DNA of 64,000 bases from DTKD01 sp964494345 (GTDB taxonomy: Bacteria; Armatimonadota; UBA5829), in contig CAZBSI010000002.1 in assembly GCA_964494345.1 (NCBI GenBank), positions 186,001 to 250,000 of the forward strand, written 5' to 3'. The notes beneath the pieces are model-generated. The model was not told the origin of the DNA. It searched no databases and worked only from the letters and a program-made list of their open reading frames with translations. The position numbers and the translations under genes were made by a program. This document shows positions 16,403 through 25,596 of the stretch, in pieces (the stretch's first letter is position 1; each line of letters starts with the position of its first letter).

Positions 16403-16470
16403 GGGCGGCGATTCGGAGATCGCCGCCTATCTACGGAAGGCTCGTCATTCCGCGACTACACGCGGAATGA
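16403..16470. repeat. Family B palindrome plus family C palindrome
   Basis: 16403-16430 is a GGCGGCGAT/ATCGCCGCC palindrome. 16443-16470 is GTCATTCCGCG...CGCGGAATGAC, the same arms as the family C copies at 22480 and 31534. Confidence 0.75.
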
Positions 16471-16541
16471 CAAAATGATTCAGTTTTTAATAACAGCCTA
16501 TTCGTGATAAAATCTCTACAATAATTCTTCGGAGATGAGCC

Positions 16542-18713
16542 ATGGGATTTGATGCGATCACTCGAAGGGAGTTTTTAGCCTTGACCGGACTCAGTATGGC
16601 TGCACTTTCTATCCCAGCCTTTGGAACCTCTGCCGCCGCCGATTCCAGCGCAAAGACGGCGTGGTCTAACCCTTACAGGCCGTATACCCTGTCTCCTTAC
16701 GACAAAGGGATGGTTATAGAAGACGCATGGCCGACGGTTTTCTTCGGCGACGAAGCCGTCAACGAGATTAAGCGAAAGGTCTCAAAACTCGACTGGGCAA
16801 AGAAAGCCATAAAACACATAGCTGCTGAAGCGGAAATAGTGATGCAGTCGCCGCCACAGCTTCCAGTCGAGCAGGCCGGATGGCGACACGATTTCTACTC
16901 CCGTATCACCGGTGAGCATATACTCTACGACCCCGCATCTCCTGACAAATTTCTCGACCCCTTAACCGGGGCGTATGAATATGACGACGACCAGCGCAGA
17001 GCCTGGGCGCTGCTTACCCACGAGCGCACCTACAGGATGATGCGAAGTATGGGTGTGCTGTATAACGTCACCGGAGACGAGAAATATGCGAACTGGGTGG
17101 CCGATGGAATGCGCCAGGCCGTCGAATATTTCAAGCACGATGAGTTCGCGAGAGGGGAGGCTATCTCAGCTCTGTATTATCAGCCTCTTTACGATGCCGC
17201 CGTGCTGATGATCCTCGCAAACATATACGGCCTCACCAAACATAGTCCGGCATATACCGCACAGGACGCCGAGAATATACGCACCGGCATATTCGAAAAG
17301 CGGATGGATCAAATGCTGGCGTTTATCACAAAACATCCCGGAGGCAATATGTCCTGCTACGTGGCGGGGGCGTTGGCATGCGCGGGACGAGTTTTGAAGC
17401 GTGACGACTGGACTGAAGCGGCGATGGGGGAATCCTCCGGTGTGCGCTACCTGTTGACCAAGTGTCTGTATCAGGATGCAGAAGACAAGACTGACGGATT
17501 ATGGCACGAAGGCACGATGTTCTATCATTTCTATTCCATGTGCCCGCTTGTGACCCTGCGTGAACAGGCCAGAAAACTCAATGCGCCGATTATTTCAGAC
17601 ACCGCGCTTTGGGGACGCTTTGAAGAAATGTTCGCGGCTCCGGTGCAGTTGGTCGATGAGAAACTGAGAATGCCTCTGATAGGGGACCTTGGTGCGCCTC
17701 GAGTGATGAATCTTGCCGCATACAGACATTTATATGAATATGCCGCGGGCCAGATCAATCCCGAACGCTTTGGCCCGGTGCTGGCAGAGATTTACGCTCG
17801 AACCGGGGCAACCAGAGGAGAGATGGCCGCATTGGCCTTCGGGCCGGACGAGCTGCCTGAGCCGGGCGGCGTTCCAGCCGGCAGCACGCTGCTTCCTGCC
17901 GCCAAAATAGGCGTGTTCAGGTCCAACTCTATGCAGGCGCTTTTCCGCGCGGGTAACTACAGCGTGGGCCACGACCACCCCGATCGGCTTCAGATAAACC
18001 TCAGCGCATTCGGCCAGCCGATTTCCCCGGACCTGGGGACCACGGGCTACTCAATTTTGGGGATTGTTCATCATTATTATCGAACTACAATCGCGCATAA
18101 CACCCTGTTTGCCGACGAGAAAAACATACCCGGCAAGGCGAAGCTGGAGTGGAGAGGGGATCAGAAAGACCAGTGCGCGCGCGGCGAGATGAGCGTGGAA
18201 GGGGTCAATTACCGCAGAACGATGTTCTTCGCGCCGCCTTATGTTGTGCTGCTTGATGAGTATTCGTCTATTGAGGACCACAGATTCGGCTGGGCTTATC
18301 ACGCATTTGGAGATGTGCAAGTGACGGGCGTGGATATGCAGCCTGGGTCGAGGGAAACTCTTGGAATGCCGGCGTTGCGGGAGGATGGACATTTTTCCAT
18401 GCTCACAGATCGCCTCACCGGCGCTGCTTCTGATCAGTTTAAGGCCGAGTGGAATGTGGCACGCGGAGTGCGATTGCATTTGACTTCCGTGACCAGCGCA
18501 CCCGTTGAGGTAACAGCGTGCAAATCCATCGGAAACCCGATACCGGACTATCTCGGCTGCGTGGTTTTGCGATGTCCCGGCAAATCGCTGCGTATTGCGA
18601 CTGTTCTGGAGCCTTCGAGAGTCGCAGGCACGGTCGAATCTGCGAAGTTGGACGGGGATAGCGTCGTGGTAAAAACCAAAGGCAATATCACTAAAACCCT
18701 CAAATGGGATTAG
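16542..18713 (+). CDS. Tat-exported heparinase II/III-like (alginate-lyase-like) polysaccharide lyase
   Basis: A 723-residue protein with a twin-arginine signal (TRREFLALTGLSMAALSIP, residues 7-25). An alpha/alpha-toroid region follows (about 50-440, with YRMMRSMGVLYNVTGDEKYANW). The rest is a heparinase II/III beta-sandwich region with FRAGNYSVGHDHPDRLQINLS and AHNTLFADEKN. His in GHDHPD and the AHNT motif are typical of heparinase II/III C-terminal catalysis. It likely cleaves uronic-acid polymers outside the membrane; substrate unknown. RBS CGGAGATGAGCC precedes the ATG. It is followed by its own terminator. Confidence 0.85.
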   Translation: MGFDAITRREFLALTGLSMAALSIPAFGTSAAADSSAKTAWSNPYRPYTLSPYDKGMVIEDAWPTVFFGDEAVNEIKRKVSKLDWAKKAIKHIAAEAEIVMQSPPQLPVEQAGWRHDFYSRITGEHILYDPASPDKFLDPLTGAYEYDDDQRRAWALLTHERTYRMMRSMGVLYNVTGDEKYANWVADGMRQAVEYFKHDEFARGEAISALYYQPLYDAAVLMILANIYGLTKHSPAYTAQDAENIRTGIFEKRMDQMLAFITKHPGGNMSCYVAGALACAGRVLKRDDWTEAAMGESSGVRYLLTKCLYQDAEDKTDGLWHEGTMFYHFYSMCPLVTLREQARKLNAPIISDTALWGRFEEMFAAPVQLVDEKLRMPLIGDLGAPRVMNLAAYRHLYEYAAGQINPERFGPVLAEIYARTGATRGEMAALAFGPDELPEPGGVPAGSTLLPAAKIGVFRSNSMQALFRAGNYSVGHDHPDRLQINLSAFGQPISPDLGTTGYSILGIVHHYYRTTIAHNTLFADEKNIPGKAKLEWRGDQKDQCARGEMSVEGVNYRRTMFFAPPYVVLLDEYSSIEDHRFGWAYHAFGDVQVTGVDMQPGSRETLGMPALREDGHFSMLTDRLTGAASDQFKAEWNVARGVRLHLTSVTSAPVEVTACKSIGNPIPDYLGCVVLRCPGKSLRIATVLEPSRVAGTVESAKLDGDSVVVKTKGNITKTLKWD

Positions 18714-18739
18714 GCTGGGTGTCAATTTAACTCGTATAT

Positions 18740-18783
18740 TGTGCTTCGGGAGGAAAATATATCCCGAAGCACATTCAATTTTG
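18740..18783 (+). terminator. Intrinsic terminator of the lyase gene
   Basis: A perfect 12-bp stem (TGTGCTTCGGGA/TCCCGAAGCACA, 18740-18751 with 18762-18773) is followed by TTCAATTTT. Confidence 0.85.
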
Positions 18784-18817
18784 CCCCTCTGGGTAATCTT
18801 TTATGGGAGGTGGCAAA

Positions 18818-19324
18818 ATGAAAGCACAGGAAATACGAGGTTTGCGCGTGATTGAAGCCGAGCGAGGGGATACGCTGGGGACTATTAAGGGCGTCATAAT
18901 CGACCTGGATAAGAGACACCTTGTCGCTCTTGAGGTCAGCAGCGGCCTGCTCTCTCAGCCCAGTATATTACCTCTTAGCAATATCAAGACCCTCGAACAG
19001 GACGCCGTGATGGTTCCGACATCTCAGAGCTTTATCAATCGCCGGGATCTTGGTTTCGGCGGATTGACGGATAGCCTTGCCGGTCGCAGTGTGCTGACAG
19101 AGGATGGCAGGCGGCTGGGTGATGTGCGGGACTATTCGTTTGATTCTCAGAGCGGCCAGATTAATTCGATCATATTCGGAGTCGACAAAGAGGTGCTCGG
19201 AGGGCTTTGGAAAAAGGCCGGGGATGAATATGAGATTTCGATCGATCATGTGCTGACTTTAGGTGAGAATATCATCGTAGAAAACTCTGTCCCGGACGAG
19301 GTGGGCCTGAACAAGGCTGAGTAA
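18818..19324 (+). CDS. PRC-barrel domain protein
   Basis: A 168-residue protein with two PRC-barrel-like segments. The first has GLRVIEAERGDTLGTIKGVIID (about 6-27) and the second has LAGRSVLTEDGRRLGDVRDYS (about 83-103), each followed by beta strands. PRC barrels bind proteins or RNA (as in RimM) or photosynthetic reaction centres; two-barrel proteins of this type are uncharacterised. The ATG at 18818 is four bases after GGAGGTGG, better than the ATG at 18803, which lies inside that ribosome site. It sits between two heparinase-like genes but shows no functional link to them. Confidence 0.82.
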   Translation: MKAQEIRGLRVIEAERGDTLGTIKGVIIDLDKRHLVALEVSSGLLSQPSILPLSNIKTLEQDAVMVPTSQSFINRRDLGFGGLTDSLAGRSVLTEDGRRLGDVRDYSFDSQSGQINSIIFGVDKEVLGGLWKKAGDEYEISIDHVLTLGENIIVENSVPDEVGLNKAE

Positions 19325-19371
19325 GCCGGACAGTATTGACACGTGATGGCAGTTAATCTATCATCGGCATT

Positions 19372-22300
19372 ATGATGATGGATTTACTGTTGATAATTTC
19401 AATACTTGCGCCGGGCGGACACCCGAAGCTGTATCAGAACTCGGCCGACCTGACACGCGCGATGGAGAATATCCAACGGGCGGAGTGGGCAACTCAGCAT
19501 CGTGATTCGTCGATTGCAAGCGCCCGGAAGTGGGCGGCGATGTCTGATGAGCAGCTCAAAGCGTTGATCCCGGAGGTCGGTTCGGTGTTCGCCTACGGCT
19601 TTTCCGGCTGCCCGGCGTGTGGTACGAGTTGGTCTTTTTGGGGTAACGGCGTCGTTTCGCCGGACAAACCCGGCATGGTTACATGCCATAAGTGCAAAGA
19701 AGTCTTCCCAAATGAGAAGTATCCAGACTCCGGCCAGGGCTATCACGACGAAAAATCCGGCAAGACCTATTATTTTGTTGGCATCTACAACGCCTACGTT
19801 ATCCGTGAAGTCATCCTCACCGCCCTGCCTAATCTGGCATATGCGCACGCAGTGACCCAGGATCGAAAATACTCACATGCAGCAGCGGTAATATTCGATA
19901 AACTGGCGCTGCTGTACCCCACTTCGACTACAGGCTCCATCGATTACCCATCCCAAAATAACTCCGGCAGGCTAGAACAGCCGCAGTATCAGGTGGCGCG
20001 GCTGCTTGTGAAGCTGGCCGAGGCGCTGGATCTGCTCTACGATAGCCCGGATTTCGCCGAGCCTTCTGCTTATGCCAAGAGCAGCGTGCGGGAGCATATC
20101 GAAGCTTCTGTTATCGCTGATGGCGGCAAATACTGCTACGACATGGCGGTCAGCGGCTACTGCGGATTGACAAACGGCCAAGCTGACTATATCCGGGGGA
20201 CAATGGCGGCGGGGATTATGCTCGATAAAAAAGAGTGGATCGACTACGCCGTCTCCGGGCCTTATGGCATATACAGTTTCCTTGACAACTGCCTCGACCG
20301 CGACGGGCAATACTACGAAACCTCCGTCGGCTACAGCGACCACGGGGTTGGGTTGTATATCGATATGGCAGAGATGCTGTATCATATGCGCACGACGGAC
20401 TACCCAAACGGGATCAATATATATACACACCCTAAGTTCCAGAAGACTCTCGCGCGGTCTATGACTGATATCGAGTGTTTCGGTCATCTGCCGAGATTCG
20501 GGGACTGGGGGCCGGATACGACCCCTCTTACCGCTTATGATCCTTTCTCATCTGCGGCGTATCTGCGCACGGAGTATCTCGTAGCCAGGGCCGAAAACGA
20601 CGCGGCGCGTGACCATTTTTTGGCTTTGCGCCAGACGCTGGCCTACGGTGATATAGAGCAGCGCAGGGCAGACAAGACAATGGCCGGGTTTAGGAGATGG
20701 CTCAGTTTTAATGCAAAACCGGTTGCGAAATCTCAGAAGACTCTTGATATAAAGCCGCAGACTCTGCTTGGAGGGCGCGGCGTGACAATTTTCAGGTCTG
20801 GAGAAGGGCTTGACGGCCGGGCGGCTCTGCTGCGCTACGGGCCGTGTTTAAATCATGGTCATTTCGACGATTTGAACATTAACTTCTTCGGCCTGGGACG
20901 CGAATTGACTTACGATATCGGCTACAGCCTCGGCAGCGCTCACGTGCAGGTCGGATGGGCGAGGGCTACCGCCAGCCATAACCTGGTTGTGGTGAATGAA
21001 AAGAACCAGATGCTGACCGCCGGAGGAGGCGGGGATCTGTATTTCTGCACGGATACCGCTCCTGTGCGGGCGACGGAGGCTTCTTCGGAGGCTTCGTACG
21101 CTTCAGAGGGTGTTAAAACCTACCGCCGGACGATGACTTTAATCGACACGGACACAAGTTCGTATCTGCTCGATATATTCCGCGTGGCAGGCGGTAAGCA
21201 GCACGACCTGATGTGGCACTTTTTGGGCGAACTCGACTCGGTGCAAGGTGTCGATCTCGGAGAGGTGCAGGAAACCGGCAGCCTGGCTGGGCCGGATCTG
21301 GACTGGGGCAGAAAAGTCGGCCCGTCCGGTTATTTGATCGGCTGCGTCGAACAAGGTGACTATTGGAACCCGCCACCGGGTAATGGGTACGGATTCCTCT
21401 ACAACGTGCGCAGAGGCGCGGCTTCGGAAAGCAGTTGCACCGCCACGTGGAAATTTGCCAAAGATAACCCGCAGTCGGTGAAGCTGACACTGCTTCCTGA
21501 AAAGGATTCCGAATTGATTACCGCCACCGGCCCGGCGATTTTGACACGCCTGCCGAACACGGACTTCTCGATTTTAAGGCGCAAGGGAGAGGATTTGACC
21601 AGCGCTTTCGTGTCGATTGTCGAGCCGCCTCAATCCGACAGCGAGGTGCTGTCGGCCTCTCGAATGGCTTGTGAAACGGGTGAGGCGGTCGGCGTCGAGG
21701 TGAAGACAACTAGCGGAGTCGATTATGTGATCAGCTCCATTTCTCCGCAGAGATGCGTTTTGCGCACATCGGACGGACAACGCATCGAATTCGACGGGCA
21801 ATTCGGGTTTATTCGGGTGTCTAAAGGCAAGGTTACTCACAGCCGCCTGGTCGGAGGCACGGCGCTTGCGCTGGGGACAATTTATAGGCTGACACCGGAG
21901 AAGCCGCAGGTGCGGGACGTTATTAAAGATATTGATTACGATAACTCGACGGTCACCCTGCACTCCGCGATCGCAGCAAATCAGTTGAAAGAAGAGGGCA
22001 TTGCGTATTTCTCCAACCGCAGGTACTCACATAATTCCCCTTACCTGATCAAGTCGGTCGATGGTGCGGTGGTTACGCTGGGTGGAGATATGATAATCGG
22101 AAGAGGTCGAATCGGAACCGATGAGGCGGCCTTATCGGATGCAATCGCCAACGTCGTCCCGCTGCCGCGCTCGATTGTGGTGAGCAGGAAACAGAGTCAC
22201 TACTTCAAAGGAAAACTGATACGCAACGACAACACGAAACAGACCACTGCGATTATCGACGTGGAGGCAAACCAGCGCGCGGTGCGGGTTAAGGACCCGG

Positions 22301-22386
22301 GAATGTTCTCTGCGGGGGATTCGTTCACGATATACGATCTGCAGCCTGGGGACACATGCTCTGCTCCTGTTGTGGTGAAAAAGTAG
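19372..22386 (+). CDS. Large heparinase II/III-family protein with N-terminal zinc-ribbon-like Cys motif
   Basis: A 1004-residue protein with a short hydrophobic start (LLLIISILAP). A four-Cys motif follows (GCPACGTSW ... MVTCHKCKEVFPN, about residues 79-110), then an alpha toroid (about 150-470). A heparinase II/III beta domain contains RYGPCLNHGHFDDLNINFFG (HGHFDD catalytic-type motif) and ASHNLVVVNEKNQ. About 250 extra C-terminal residues look beta-rich. Probably a secreted or periplasmic uronate-polymer lyase. No good ribosome site is seen before the first of three adjacent ATGs, so the start is uncertain. Confidence 0.82.
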   Translation: MMMDLLLIISILAPGGHPKLYQNSADLTRAMENIQRAEWATQHRDSSIASARKWAAMSDEQLKALIPEVGSVFAYGFSGCPACGTSWSFWGNGVVSPDKPGMVTCHKCKEVFPNEKYPDSGQGYHDEKSGKTYYFVGIYNAYVIREVILTALPNLAYAHAVTQDRKYSHAAAVIFDKLALLYPTSTTGSIDYPSQNNSGRLEQPQYQVARLLVKLAEALDLLYDSPDFAEPSAYAKSSVREHIEASVIADGGKYCYDMAVSGYCGLTNGQADYIRGTMAAGIMLDKKEWIDYAVSGPYGIYSFLDNCLDRDGQYYETSVGYSDHGVGLYIDMAEMLYHMRTTDYPNGINIYTHPKFQKTLARSMTDIECFGHLPRFGDWGPDTTPLTAYDPFSSAAYLRTEYLVARAENDAARDHFLALRQTLAYGDIEQRRADKTMAGFRRWLSFNAKPVAKSQKTLDIKPQTLLGGRGVTIFRSGEGLDGRAALLRYGPCLNHGHFDDLNINFFGLGRELTYDIGYSLGSAHVQVGWARATASHNLVVVNEKNQMLTAGGGGDLYFCTDTAPVRATEASSEASYASEGVKTYRRTMTLIDTDTSSYLLDIFRVAGGKQHDLMWHFLGELDSVQGVDLGEVQETGSLAGPDLDWGRKVGPSGYLIGCVEQGDYWNPPPGNGYGFLYNVRRGAASESSCTATWKFAKDNPQSVKLTLLPEKDSELITATGPAILTRLPNTDFSILRRKGEDLTSAFVSIVEPPQSDSEVLSASRMACETGEAVGVEVKTTSGVDYVISSISPQRCVLRTSDGQRIEFDGQFGFIRVSKGKVTHSRLVGGTALALGTIYRLTPEKPQVRDVIKDIDYDNSTVTLHSAIAANQLKEEGIAYFSNRRYSHNSPYLIKSVDGAVVTLGGDMIIGRGRIGTDEAALSDAIANVVPLPRSIVVSRKQSHYFKGKLIRNDNTKQTTAIIDVEANQRAVRVKDPGMFSAGDSFTIYDLQPGDTCSAPVVVKK

Positions 22387-22427
22387 GGACGGTGGCGTGT
22401 AACCGAAGTAACCAGGGCCACGAGAGC

Positions 22428-22616
22428 TTAGGTGTCATTCCGTGCCATCACCTCTCGTCATTCCGTGCCATCACCCCTCGTCATTCCGCGCGTAGTCGCG
22501 GAATCCACGCTGAGGATAGATGTGGTGACGAGATCCTGCGACTTCGCGCAGGATGACTAATGTTGGGAGCGCAGGATGACTTACTTTGAGGCGGCAATTC
22601 GGAGATTGCCGCCTAT
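22428..22616. repeat. Mixed repeat cluster (tandem head units, family C pair, family B)
   Basis: Two 22-base units GTCATTCCGTGCCATCACC are followed by a family C palindrome (22480-22508). A second GATCCTGCGA/TCGCGCAGGAT palindrome (22532-22557) and a family B palindrome (22589-22616) come next. With the rpmH promoter this accounts for the 347-base gap. Confidence 0.8.
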
Positions 22617-22672
22617 ACAGGCTCCCGGGGTTGGCTGCAGATTTCGCGACGTCAAAGACATCGCGGCCACGC

Positions 22673-22701
22673 TTGTAAGATGTGCGGGCGCGTGTTATAA
22701 T
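22673..22701 (+). promoter_or_regulatory. rpmH-cluster promoter
   Basis: TTGTAA (22673-22678) and TATAAT (22696-22701) are separated by 17 bases, 32 bases before the rpmH ATG. Confidence 0.65.
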
Positions 22702-22733
22702 ACTTTTTCAAGCTAGGGGGTATAGCTGCTGCT

Positions 22734-22868
22734 ATGAAACGTACATATCAACCAAAGAAGCGCGTACGTCAGCGCGAGCACGGGTTTATGGCGCGGATGT
22801 CCACGAAAGGCGGCCGCAGGGTCCTGAAGTCCAGGCGTGCCAAGGGCCGGTGGGCGCTCAGCGCTTAG
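22734..22868 (+). CDS. rpmH: 50S ribosomal protein L34
   Basis: A 44-residue protein beginning MKRTYQPKKRVRQREHGFMA, followed by RMSTKGGRRVLKSRRAKGRW and LSA. This is the typical short, very basic L34, which binds 23S rRNA in the large subunit. Length and the KRTYQP and GRRVLKSRRAKGR signatures are canonical. It is first in the cluster rpmH-rnpA-yidD-yidC-khpB-mnmE, which in many bacteria lies next to oriC. Confidence 0.98.
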   Translation: MKRTYQPKKRVRQREHGFMARMSTKGGRRVLKSRRAKGRWALSA

Positions 22869-22932
22869 TGTTTACGCGTCCGGGGGATAATCTCCCGGAC
22901 ATTCGTCTATTTATAGAAATCAGGGCGCAGCT

Positions 22933-23283
22933 ATGTTGCCCTCGCAGTTGAGATTAAAAAGAAGATCGGATTTTGGAAGAGTCTACTCGAAAGGGAGGTC
23001 CTTTGCGACGGACCTTGTCGTCGTGTACGTACTTCCGGTCAATCAACCCGGCACCAAAGTCGGCTTTTCTGTAAGTAAGAAAGTGGGCGGCGCTGTGGTT
23101 AGGAATCGAGTTAAAAGGCTGCTGGCTGAGGCGGTCAGAGAGTATTTGGGGCAGATCAAACCGAATAATCGATTGATACTTGTGGCCAGAGTCAGGGCAG
23201 CCGGTGCATCGTTACCGGATATCTCGGCGGCGCTTGGGGCCGCTTTGTCAAAGTCAGGCGTTTTGGATGCGCGCACTCTGTAA
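22933..23283 (+). CDS. rnpA: Ribonuclease P protein component
   Basis: A 116-residue basic protein with the RnpA signature VVRNRVKRLLAEAVRE (about residues 54-69) and the N-terminal LRLKRRSDFGRVYSKGRSF. It binds the RNase P RNA and helps cleave tRNA 5' leaders. Only a weak ribosome site is seen before the ATG. The end overlaps yidD by 17 bases, the usual order in this cluster. Confidence 0.96.
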   Translation: MLPSQLRLKRRSDFGRVYSKGRSFATDLVVVYVLPVNQPGTKVGFSVSKKVGGAVVRNRVKRLLAEAVREYLGQIKPNNRLILVARVRAAGASLPDISAALGAALSKSGVLDARTL

Positions 23284-23500
23284 TCTGCCATCCCGCGCAA
23301 TTATATTCCTTATAAGGAGTGTCTATCAGCAGGCTTCACGTCGCTTTTGGGGACGCACTTGCCGATACAACCCGACCTGTTCCGAGTATACGGCGCAGGC
23401 GATTGATAAATATGGTTGTGTTCGGGGTGTGTGGATGGGTATGCGCAGGATAGCGCGCTGCCACCCCTGGGCCGACGGCGGTGATGACCCCGTCCCGTAG
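23267..23500 (+). CDS. yidD: Membrane protein insertion efficiency factor YidD
   Basis: A 77-residue protein with the family core GRTCRYNPTCSEYTAQAIDKYG and RIARCHPWADGGDDPVP; the three conserved Cys residues are present. An amphipathic N-terminal helix (RAIIFLIRSVYQQASRRFW) is typical. YidD assists YidC-dependent insertion. The start is placed at the ATG at 23267, giving normal family length; upstream in-frame codons lie inside rnpA. Confidence 0.95.
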   Translation: MRALCNLPSRAIIFLIRSVYQQASRRFWGRTCRYNPTCSEYTAQAIDKYGCVRGVWMGMRRIARCHPWADGGDDPVP

Positions 23501-23522
23501 GGCCTGCCAGCAATTTTCCACT

Positions 23523-24788
23523 ATGAGACATACCAAAGTTTTAGCTGTGCTAATCGCGGCCTTGTTGATCGTTGCGTTTGCAGCGGGATGCGCCGCCCCG
23601 CCGAAGGTGGAAGACCCGGATAAAAATATCAGGGAAGCCCACGACCTCGTAGCCAAAGCCGCCACCGCAAAAACCAGCACGGCGCGGGATGATGATTATA
23701 AACAGGCCATCAAAAAACTCACAGAAGTTGCAAACAGCGCCTATAAAGAAAAACCGCAAGCCGCCCAGGCGCTTTTTAACCTCGGAGAAATCTACGAAAC
23801 TGCGCCCGGCAAGATTAAAAACCTGCGCCAGGCCTACGTCGAGTTTACTACTCTGCTTAATCGGTTCGACAAAACCAAAGCGGAACTGAGCAATCGCGGC
23901 TATTTGGCAAACGAAGTCGATCAGGTTCAGGCTCTGGTCGAGAAGGCCAAAGACAAGAAAGTCACGGTCGCCCATGAGCTGGACGTGGAAAACTCGAAAT
24001 CCAGGTTGCTGGGATTTTTGAATCTATACAAGGTAATGGATTCCCTTGTCAATTTGACGGGTAAGAAATCTGGGTTCAGTTACTGGTTCGCCATTATCCT
24101 GGTCACCTTAATCGTAAAGACGGCGATCACGCCTCTCACCAAGGCACAGTTTAAGGCTATGAAGGAGATGCAGAAGATCGCCCCGCTGGTCAAGCAGATT
24201 CAGGAGAAATATAAAGGCGACCAGCAGGCTATCGGCCAGAAGACTATGGATCTCTATAAGGAGCATCATATCAACCCATTTGCCAGTTGTCTGCCGCTGC
24301 TGGTGCAGATGCCGATATTGATGCTGCTTTACTATATGATCCGAACTTACGAGTTCCAGTTTGCTAACGGCACTTTTTTGTGGATAGGAAGCTCACTGAA
24401 GCATATGTATGATGTCACTGTTCCGTTTGGTGCGGGCGGCACGGTATGGATTACGGCCGGGAATCTCTCGGAACCGGATCTTATTCTTGTCGTGCTTTAT
24501 GTGATAAGTATGTTCATATCCACCAAGCTCTCCAACGTGGACCCGACGCAGGCCGAGCAGCAGAAGATGATGTCTATAGTGATGCCGATAATGTTCGCGT
24601 TCATCTTCGCAGGGTTCCCGTCGGCGTTCTTGCTTTATTGGCTGGTATTTAACATTCTTCAGACTGCGCAGCAGTATATGATTTTGCACGGGCGCTCTGA
24701 ACCTGCGACGGCTGCAGGCCCTGCACAGCCGCCGGCTCAGCCGGATAGCACGGAGACGCCCCGACCGCGTAGAAGAAGACGCAGATAA
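23523..24788 (+). CDS. yidC: Membrane protein insertase YidC, lipoprotein-type with TPR-like periplasmic domain
   Basis: A 421-residue YidC/Oxa1 protein. It opens with a lipoprotein signal (LLIVAFAAGCAAPP, lipid-modified Cys at 23). A helical, TPR-like periplasmic part (about 30-165, YKEKPQAAQALFNLGEIYE) and a coiled linker follow. The conserved insertase core (about 175-400) includes IKTAITPLTKAQFKAMKEMQ and LPLLVQMPILMLLYYM. The end is arginine-rich (RPRRRRRR), a likely ribosome contact. It inserts membrane proteins, often with YidD. The helical periplasmic part differs from the large beta-sandwich P1 domain of proteobacterial YidC. Confidence 0.95.
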   Translation: MRHTKVLAVLIAALLIVAFAAGCAAPPKVEDPDKNIREAHDLVAKAATAKTSTARDDDYKQAIKKLTEVANSAYKEKPQAAQALFNLGEIYETAPGKIKNLRQAYVEFTTLLNRFDKTKAELSNRGYLANEVDQVQALVEKAKDKKVTVAHELDVENSKSRLLGFLNLYKVMDSLVNLTGKKSGFSYWFAIILVTLIVKTAITPLTKAQFKAMKEMQKIAPLVKQIQEKYKGDQQAIGQKTMDLYKEHHINPFASCLPLLVQMPILMLLYYMIRTYEFQFANGTFLWIGSSLKHMYDVTVPFGAGGTVWITAGNLSEPDLILVVLYVISMFISTKLSNVDPTQAEQQKMMSIVMPIMFAFIFAGFPSAFLLYWLVFNILQTAQQYMILHGRSEPATAAGPAQPPAQPDSTETPRPRRRRRR

Positions 24789-24838
24789 GAACGTTCGCGG
24801 CCTTTCGGAAGACGGGCCGTATGATATAGCGAGGGAAT

Positions 24839-25540
24839 ATGGATAACGTAATCGAAATCGGTGGACGGACACTCGAAGAGGCGATTCAGATTGCCGCAAG
24901 GGAACTTGGGGTCGGCGTAGATGTCGTTGAATACGAGTTGGTCGAAGAAGGCAGCAAGGGGTTTTTGGGCATAGGGCAGACCCCGACTGTAATTCGGGCG
25001 TGGCTGCGCGAGGGATATGTGGCTGTGGTCGCACCCAGCGCCACCTCGGAGGAGCGAGTTTACGAGCCTCAGGAATGCGTCGATGACGGCGAGCTTAAAG
25101 CCAGGTTGATTAAGATATTGACCGATATTCTCGGCGCAATGAACCTGCCCGCCAAGCCTGTTGTCAAATCCATTATGGATAACGAAATAACTATCGATAT
25201 CGAAGGTGAGGACGTGGGGATCCTCATCGGAAAGCAGGGACAGACCCTCGACGCTTTGCAGTATTTGCTCAGCATCTCGGTCAATCGACGCAGCGAGAAC
25301 AGATGGCGGGTGAACCTCGACGCCGGAGGTTACAGAGATCGTCATCGCCGGATGCTCGAAAGCAAGGCTCGGGAGTATGCTGACGCGGTCAAGGCGCATG
25401 GTCAGGAAGCCGAACTGGAGCCTCAGTCTCCGAGGGATCGCAGGATAATCCATTTGGCGTTGGCCGATGACCCGGACGTCTACACCTACAGCGAAGGTGA
25501 GGGCAGCGGGCGACACGTCGTTATTTCACCTAAAAAATAA
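24839..25540 (+). CDS. khpB: RNA-binding protein KhpB/Jag
   Basis: A 233-residue protein in the usual three parts. Jag-N (about 1-50) has IEIGGRTLEEAIQIAARELG and EEGSKGFLGIGQ. A KH domain (about 85-160) has the GxxG-like loop ILIGKQGQTLDALQYLLS. An R3H domain (about 170-233) has SPRDRRIIHLAL. Jag/KhpB forms a heterodimer with KhpA, binds RNA and influences cell division and envelope growth in Gram-positive bacteria. It sits between yidC and mnmE as expected. Confidence 0.95.
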   Translation: MDNVIEIGGRTLEEAIQIAARELGVGVDVVEYELVEEGSKGFLGIGQTPTVIRAWLREGYVAVVAPSATSEERVYEPQECVDDGELKARLIKILTDILGAMNLPAKPVVKSIMDNEITIDIEGEDVGILIGKQGQTLDALQYLLSISVNRRSENRWRVNLDAGGYRDRHRRMLESKAREYADAVKAHGQEAELEPQSPRDRRIIHLALADDPDVYTYSEGEGSGRHVVISPKK

Positions 25541-25549
25541 TACTTTGCA

Positions 25550-25579
25550 GGCTGCCGAATCATATCCGGTTCGGCAGCC
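25550..25579. terminator. Perfect 10-bp hairpin between khpB and mnmE
   Basis: GGCTGCCGAA and TTCGGCAGCC pair around a 10-base loop. No T run follows on the plus strand, so attenuation or RNA processing is as plausible as termination. Confidence 0.5.
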
Positions 25580-25596
25580 GCATATTCTACTCCATA

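Noticed and set aside
22682..22951. 89-codon ORF across rpmH
   Set aside because: It is an off-frame reading of rpmH and the rnpA leader; the rpmH frame is unmistakable.
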